Shown: piece by piece, positions 6,437 to 10,000 of the stretch | Numbering within the stretch: position 1 is the first letter of the stretch | Layout: each line of letters opens with the position of its first letter | NCBI GenBank assembly: GCA_020217065.1 | Contig: JAIWOB010000075.1 | Span: 1 to 10,000 of the forward strand | Direction of reading: 5' to 3' | From: Chloroflexota bacterium | GTDB lineage: Bacteria > Chloroflexota > Anaerolineae > Anaerolineales > Villigracilaceae | Length of the DNA stretch: 10,000 nucleotides | Made by a program: the position numbers and the translations under genes | The notes under the pieces: model-generated | Told to the model about the DNA's origin: nothing | The model's input: the letters and a program-made list of their open reading frames with translations, nothing else | The model's database searches: none

Positions 6437-7081
6437 CTAATTCGATTCCGCTAAATTTGTCATGGACGCGAAAACGTCTCGATTGAGACGGAAGGCGAGA
6501 TTGGCTTCGTCAATAATTTTTTGAATGGTTTCATCGTCGAGAGGCATGGAATCGAGAGCCGCGCGGTAGCCGTTTTTGAATTGCGAATGATTTTCGATTT
6601 GCGCAAAATCATAAAACGCCAAACCGTCGCTTGACGACAGCCTGAAGGTCTTGGCGACAATTCGTTTCAACGCCTGCCCGCCGGAAAGGTCTCCCAGATA
6701 GCGCGTATAGTGATGCGCTACCAGCCCTTCCACCCATTCGTTGGAAAGCGAATTGATGCGCTGGATGTAAGTTTCCGCCGCGCGAAGGGGCGGCGTCTCT
6801 TTCCAGCGGTCGTCGCCAAAGTAAAAATTGAGGTCGCGCCGCAACGCTTCGCCGCGAAAGAGGGAGGGAAAGCAAATTTTCCCAAACGTTTCGTGCGCGC
6901 GGTGACGACGCTGGCTGTCTTCCAGCGCCTCGTAGATATGAAGTAATTGGATTAAGAATTCCCGATAGATTTCCTTCGTGAGTCGCCCTTCAAAAAAACT
7001 TCGTATGAAGGGCGTTTGTTCCGCCAATCGGTGAGATTCTTTTGTTCCTTCCCTTAAACGAATTGATAAAGTCGTTTCCAT
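6437..7081 (-). CDS. Heme oxygenase (biliverdin-producing)
   Basis: This 214-residue soluble enzyme of the HO-1/HmuO family opens heme with oxygen and electrons to give biliverdin, carbon monoxide and ferrous iron. The proximal heme ligand is His17 in LREGTKESHRLAEQT (9-23). The distal helix carries VAHHYTRYLGDLSGGQAL (121-138), in which Asp131 of GDLSGGQ corresponds to the catalytic aspartate of HO-1. Length matches bacterial homologues (about 200-240). I chose the ATG at 7081, which puts the histidine near residue 17-25 as in known enzymes. AGGAG lies 13 nt upstream, a long spacing. A TTG-initiated form from 7123 would add 14 residues and is less likely. It sits 175 bp after the kinase gene and is followed by a hairpin. 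Possible roles are bilin supply for a phytochrome, iron recovery or CO signalling; none is shown here. No reductase or phytochrome gene is visible. Confidence 0.93.
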   Translation of the reverse strand: METTLSIRLREGTKESHRLAEQTPFIRSFFEGRLTKEIYREFLIQLLHIYEALEDSQRRHRAHETFGKICFPSLFRGEALRRDLNFYFGDDRWKETPPLRAAETYIQRINSLSNEWVEGLVAHHYTRYLGDLSGGQALKRIVAKTFRLSSSDGLAFYDFAQIENHSQFKNGYRAALDSMPLDDETIQKIIDEANLAFRLNRDVFASMTNLAESN

Positions 7082-7256
7082 ACTACGTCTAAAGCTCCTT
7101 TGTCTAAACGTTAAAATGACCAACTGTAAATCGCTTTTCTATTGCGCGGCGGCGAACGCTGAAGCCGGTAAAGAAGGGTAAACCGTCTTCCGCGCGAATG
7201 AACTTTTGTAAAACCGATAATCAACGGCGATTGTTTTTTTGAGCGTTTGTATAGGG

Positions 7257-8255
7257 TCAGGTCTTCGACGGAACGGTGAAGGAGATGCGGGCGCCGGAGC
7301 CGGCGGCGCTTTCGATTTCAAAGTTGCCCCCCAGCATTTCGGCGCGTTCGCGGATTAGTTTCAAGCCCAAACTGGTCGAGTCCTTAAGAGACTCGGGGGC
7401 GAAGCCTTTTCCGTTGTCTTCTACGTTGACGCGGATGAAGTCGTTGCCGAGGTCAATTTGCAGCTTGACTTGCGTCGCCTGGCTGTGACGTTGCGCGTTG
7501 CCCAGCAATTCTTGCACGGCGCGGAAAATCATGACTTCGACGTAGGGTTCGAAGCGGCGTTCCGACCCGGTCACCATGACGTTCACTTCCAGACCCGATT
7601 GCTCTTTGAAGGCGTCGGCGTATTTGCGGAGCGTAGGCGCCAAGCCCAGGTCGTCGAGCATCATCGGGCGCAGTTCGAAGATAAAGTTGCGGACTTTTTG
7701 AAAAGTTCCCATGGCGGAGGTTTTTAAGTTTGATAATTCCTCCTTTGCCTGGGCGGGGTCTACGTCCAGCAGGCGCATGGCGATTTCGGTTTGCAAGATG
7801 AAATTCGAAAGCGCCTGGGCGGGACCGTCGTGCATCTGGCGCGAAAGGCGCTGCCGTTCCGCCTCTTGGGCGTTGACAATCATTTCGATGCCCGCCATTT
7901 GACTTTTGGCGGCGGGGGCGTTATCGGCGTTTCCTTCCTTTTCGCCGGAGACAATTTGCTCAAGGACGGCTTTGTATTTCTGCAAATGGTCGCGGTCGTT
8001 TTGGAGTTTTTCGAGCTGACCGCGCATGATAAAAAGCCGTTGCTGCACGTCCAAGGCGGAGTCGTAGGACATTTTAAGGTCTTCGATGGTCGCCCCCTGT
8101 TTTTGCGCCTGCTGAAGATGGGCGGTGATTGCGGCGTTGCGCTGGGTAATTTTGTTGAGTTCGCCCTGGCTTTGTTCAATCATCAAAGTAACTTCGCGCA
8201 GGGCGCGCTGCGTTTCTTCCAATTCCCTTTGGTAATCTATGGTCTCTTCGCTCAT
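7257..8255 (-). CDS. DegS-like soluble sensor histidine kinase (HisKA_3 family)
   Basis: This 332-residue kinase has no membrane segment. Residues 1-105 are Gln/Glu/Leu-rich and predicted to form a coiled coil that senses an internal signal or partner. A low-complexity linker runs at about 104-118. The HisKA_3 dimerisation and phosphotransfer domain has ERQRLSRQMHDGPAQALSNF (133-152) with phosphoacceptor His142; the HDGPAQ form is that of Bacillus DegS. FELRPMMLDDLGLAPTLRKY (193-212) follows. The HATPase_c domain (235-330) has the N box QELLGNAQRH (248-257), the G1 box VEDNGKGF (278-285) and the G2 box SLGLKLIRERAEMLGG (295-310). All catalytic motifs are intact. The start is supported by AGGAG 8 nt before the ATG, inside the end of the response regulator gene, with 5 nt between the genes, so the two are co-translated. 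The most likely partner is that regulator. The stimulus is unknown. Confidence 0.93.
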   Translation of the reverse strand: MSEETIDYQRELEETQRALREVTLMIEQSQGELNKITQRNAAITAHLQQAQKQGATIEDLKMSYDSALDVQQRLFIMRGQLEKLQNDRDHLQKYKAVLEQIVSGEKEGNADNAPAAKSQMAGIEMIVNAQEAERQRLSRQMHDGPAQALSNFILQTEIAMRLLDVDPAQAKEELSNLKTSAMGTFQKVRNFIFELRPMMLDDLGLAPTLRKYADAFKEQSGLEVNVMVTGSERRFEPYVEVMIFRAVQELLGNAQRHSQATQVKLQIDLGNDFIRVNVEDNGKGFAPESLKDSTSLGLKLIRERAEMLGGNFEIESAAGSGARISFTVPSKT

Positions 8256-8260
8256 GGTCG

Positions 8261-8962
8261 TTACTCCTGATGATGAATATTGGCGTCCTTAAGGGTTACC
8301 CAGCCGCGTTTGAGGGCATAGACGACCGCCTGCGTGCGGTCTTCGACTCCGAATTTACGCAGGATTGCGGTAACGTGATTCTTGACGGTTTGATGGCTGA
8401 TTCCCAACATGCCGGCGATTTCCTTATTGCTCATGCCGCGCACAACGCACGAAAGCACTTCCATTTCGCGCTCCGAAAGGGGGTGGAAGGGGGTGCCGGG
8501 TTCGCTGTAAGAACGGCGCGCGCCTTCCATTTTATCTTCAACCCAGAGCTCGAGTTCGCGGCGCGAAAAGACGCGGTGGTCGAAAACATATTTTCCTTCG
8601 GCGACTTCGCGGATGATGCGCGAAAGGCTTTGGGGTTCGATGTCTTTCGAGCAGTAGCCGTATGCGCCGGCAAGCGCGGCGTGAATCGCTTGTTCCACGT
8701 CGTCGTAGCCGGTCATCAGGATGATGCGCGTGGGAAGTTTGTCTTGCGAGACCTGATGGGTGATTTGCTGTCCGTTTATGCCGGGCAGGTTTACGTCCAA
8801 GATTGCAATGGTGGGCTTTCTTTGGCGGATGACTTCCAGGGCTTCGTCGCCGGTGGAACATTGGGCGACGACGCGCATGTCCGGTTCGAGCGACAAGGCG
8901 TCCACTACGCCCTGGCGGAATAAAGGGTGGTCGTCAATCACTACGAGGGTAATCTGGTTCAT
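8261..8962 (-). CDS. NarL/DegU-type response regulator
   Basis: This 233-residue DNA-binding regulator has a receiver domain (1-125) with D10/D11, phosphoacceptor D56 in AILDVNLPGING, T84 and K106 (YCSKD). A linker of about 30 residues is followed by a LuxR/NarL-type helix-turn-helix (159-222), with LSEREMEVLSCVVRGMSNKE (162-181), the recognition helix ISHQTVKNHVTAILRKFGV (188-206) and a DRTQAVVYALKRGWV ending (208-222). That ending closely resembles Bacillus DegU. All phosphorylation residues are present, so it should be switched by the kinase encoded immediately downstream. The ATG at 8962 has no strong ribosome binding site (GGGTTAGGG abuts it). A gap of 57 bp separates it from the upstream glycosyltransferase gene, with no clear terminator or promoter. 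Targets are unknown; the pilus genes downstream are candidates by proximity only. Confidence 0.93.
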   Translation of the reverse strand: MNQITLVVIDDHPLFRQGVVDALSLEPDMRVVAQCSTGDEALEVIRQRKPTIAILDVNLPGINGQQITHQVSQDKLPTRIILMTGYDDVEQAIHAALAGAYGYCSKDIEPQSLSRIIREVAEGKYVFDHRVFSRRELELWVEDKMEGARRSYSEPGTPFHPLSEREMEVLSCVVRGMSNKEIAGMLGISHQTVKNHVTAILRKFGVEDRTQAVVYALKRGWVTLKDANIHHQE

Positions 8963-9019
8963 CCCTAACCCGTTCTCTCTTTGGCTGCTGGATTTTACGC
9001 TTCTCGTTATTTTAACCCA

Positions 9020-10000
9020 TTAAGGGGCTTTCCATAAATAAACGGTCATGTTTTCTTCATGAAACAAGGCTGGCGCAATTGGGCTGTTGGTGGCGAAGAC
9101 AACGACGGCGTCGCGGGTTAATTGGGGATAAAAGCCGGGAAAGGCAATCAGGTAATCTGCGCCGCGCTGGTTGAGATATTCGGCAAGGCGGGGTTCGTCG
9201 CGGATAAAGGGGATGACCTCCGGCGAAATGAGACCTGCGAGGTCAATCAGTTGATGGCTGTCGAAGTAGCCCAGCGCGCCGATGTCGTGGGCGGCGATGA
9301 GGGCGCCGGGCGGAAGATTGGCTGCCGCCCATTTTGCCGAGGCGACCATCTCGCTTTCGATGACGGCGACGTCGTTGGCATAGGAGCGCGCGCCGAGAAC
9401 GATAAACGCCGCCGTCAGCATGGCGACGCCGCCGCGCCATACGACCTGTCCAATCCAATGGTAGCGGGCGAAGGTCTTCGCGGCGTCGAATTCAAGAAAA
9501 GCCAGCAAACCGAAAAAGAATAAAATCGGCATGGCGGGCATGACGTAGCGTCCATGTTGATAAACGGGGAGACGGGAGATATAAAGGAGGAGATACCCCG
9601 CCGCCCAAATCAGCGCCGCGAGACTGCCCCACATTCTCCGCCTGACCGATTTGACCAGCCATCCCGCAGCGCCGGGCGTCAAGATAAGGCTTGGTCCGAC
9701 CATGAGTTGCAAAGACATTTGTCCAAAGCGGGTTGCAAAGGGAAGAGTTTGCCAAAATGCGTATTCGGCTTGCTTGGCGTAAAAGGTGTTGGGCATGGGC
9801 GCGCCGCCAACGGCAAGGTTAAATAGTAGATAGAAGCCAAACAAAACTCCAAAGCCGATAAGATATCGCGTGAACTGAACGAGACGCATGTGAACGTTTT
9901 CGCCGCTGAGCAGGATGAGCATCAGGACGGGACCGAGGAGGGTCAAACCGTCGGGGCGTACCCAGATGGAGAGACCCGTCAACAGTCCCAGGGTAAGGTA
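9020..10000 (-). CDS. GT-C type membrane glycosyltransferase, C-terminal part
   Basis: The reading frame is open to the window edge, so the N-terminus is missing; 326 residues are visible, starting YLTLGLLTGLSIWVRPDGLT. The protein has six or more hydrophobic segments in the visible part, then a soluble tail. Motifs typical of polyprenyl-phosphate-sugar-dependent GT-C enzymes (ArnT/PMT-like, also the AftB-like group) are RPDG near the visible start and a PMPNTFYAKQAEYA loop after a membrane segment. The tail has AAHDIGALGYFDSHQLIDLAGL, a pattern I recall from the same group. Such enzymes transfer a sugar from a lipid carrier to an acceptor on the outer face of the membrane, for cell-envelope glycans or glycoproteins. 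The catalytic aspartate usually lies in the first external loop, which is outside the window, so activity cannot be judged. It ends with TAA, 57 bp before the response regulator. The acceptor and sugar are unknown. Confidence 0.75.
   Translation of the reverse strand, partial: YLTLGLLTGLSIWVRPDGLTLLGPVLMLILLSGENVHMRLVQFTRYLIGFGVLFGFYLLFNLAVGGAPMPNTFYAKQAEYAFWQTLPFATRFGQMSLQLMVGPSLILTPGAAGWLVKSVRRRMWGSLAALIWAAGYLLLYISRLPVYQHGRYVMPAMPILFFFGLLAFLEFDAAKTFARYHWIGQVVWRGGVAMLTAAFIVLGARSYANDVAVIESEMVASAKWAAANLPPGALIAAHDIGALGYFDSHQLIDLAGLISPEVIPFIRDEPRLAEYLNQRGADYLIAFPGFYPQLTRDAVVVFATNSPIAPALFHEENMTVYLWKAP

Noticed and set aside
7082..7123. TTG-initiated N-terminal extension of the heme oxygenase by 14 residues
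   Set aside because: The added residues fall outside the family's usual N-terminus, and AGGAG at 7095-7099 lies inside the extension, upstream of the ATG at 7081.
7102..7130. TTTACA followed 16 bp later by TTTAGA as a heme oxygenase promoter
   Set aside because: The -10 matches only 3 of 6 positions, and the start would fall on the ribosome binding site, leaving too little leader.
7139..7321. Possible 60-residue Pro/Ala-rich protein on the minus strand in the kinase-heme oxygenase gap
   Set aside because: It overlaps the 3' end of the kinase gene in another frame, has no clear ribosome binding site or motif, and looks like a frame shadow running into the intergenic region.

Overview
The window looks like bacterial chromosome of moderate GC, and every gene I can support lies on the minus strand. 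Transcription therefore runs from right (10000) to left (1). The gene set and order (Flp pilin, CpaB, a receiver-CpaE fusion, CpaF, TadB, TadC, next to a DegS/DegU-like two-component pair) most resembles Chloroflexota, perhaps Anaerolineae. That placement rests on remembered gene order and protein style, not on a search, and should be treated as a guess.

Layout in transcription order. (1) 10000-9020: the C-terminal part of a multi-pass GT-C type glycosyltransferase, cut by the window edge. (2) 8962-7257: a NarL/DegU-type response regulator followed after 5 nt by a soluble DegS-type histidine kinase with an N-terminal coiled coil. (3) 7081-6437: a biliverdin-forming heme oxygenase with its heme-ligand histidine and its distal-helix signature intact. 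A hairpin at 6329-6359 follows it. (4) 6316-5954: a promoter candidate, a structured leader of about 120 nt, a very strong ribosome binding site, a 51-residue Flp pilin gene and an intrinsic terminator directly after its stop codon. (5) 5826-25: cpaB, cpaE, cpaF, tadB and tadC, the core assembly machine of a Tad (tight adherence) type IVc pilus, probably one operon. cpaB has its own promoter candidate.

How the genes fit together. Flp is the pilus subunit. CpaF is the cytoplasmic motor ATPase, TadB and TadC are the inner-membrane platform, CpaE is the MinD/ParA-like localisation factor carrying a phosphorylatable receiver domain, and CpaB is the membrane-anchored periplasmic or extracytoplasmic component. 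The prepilin peptidase, the pseudopilins (TadE/F/G) and any outer-membrane secretin are not in the window. Some may lie beyond position 1, where the operon appears to continue. The two-component pair is a plausible regulator of the pilus by proximity only. The heme oxygenase is the least expected member of the neighbourhood.

Most of the window is conventional. The points worth a second look are the pilin unit (short gene, terminator, structured leader), the CpaE P-loop that lacks the usual lysine while its receiver domain is intact, and the heme oxygenase between signalling and pilus genes. I see no CRISPR array, tRNA, rRNA, insertion sequence or other mobile element. The longest stretch without a gene is 6155-6436 (282 bp), covered by the promoter, leader and hairpin entries.
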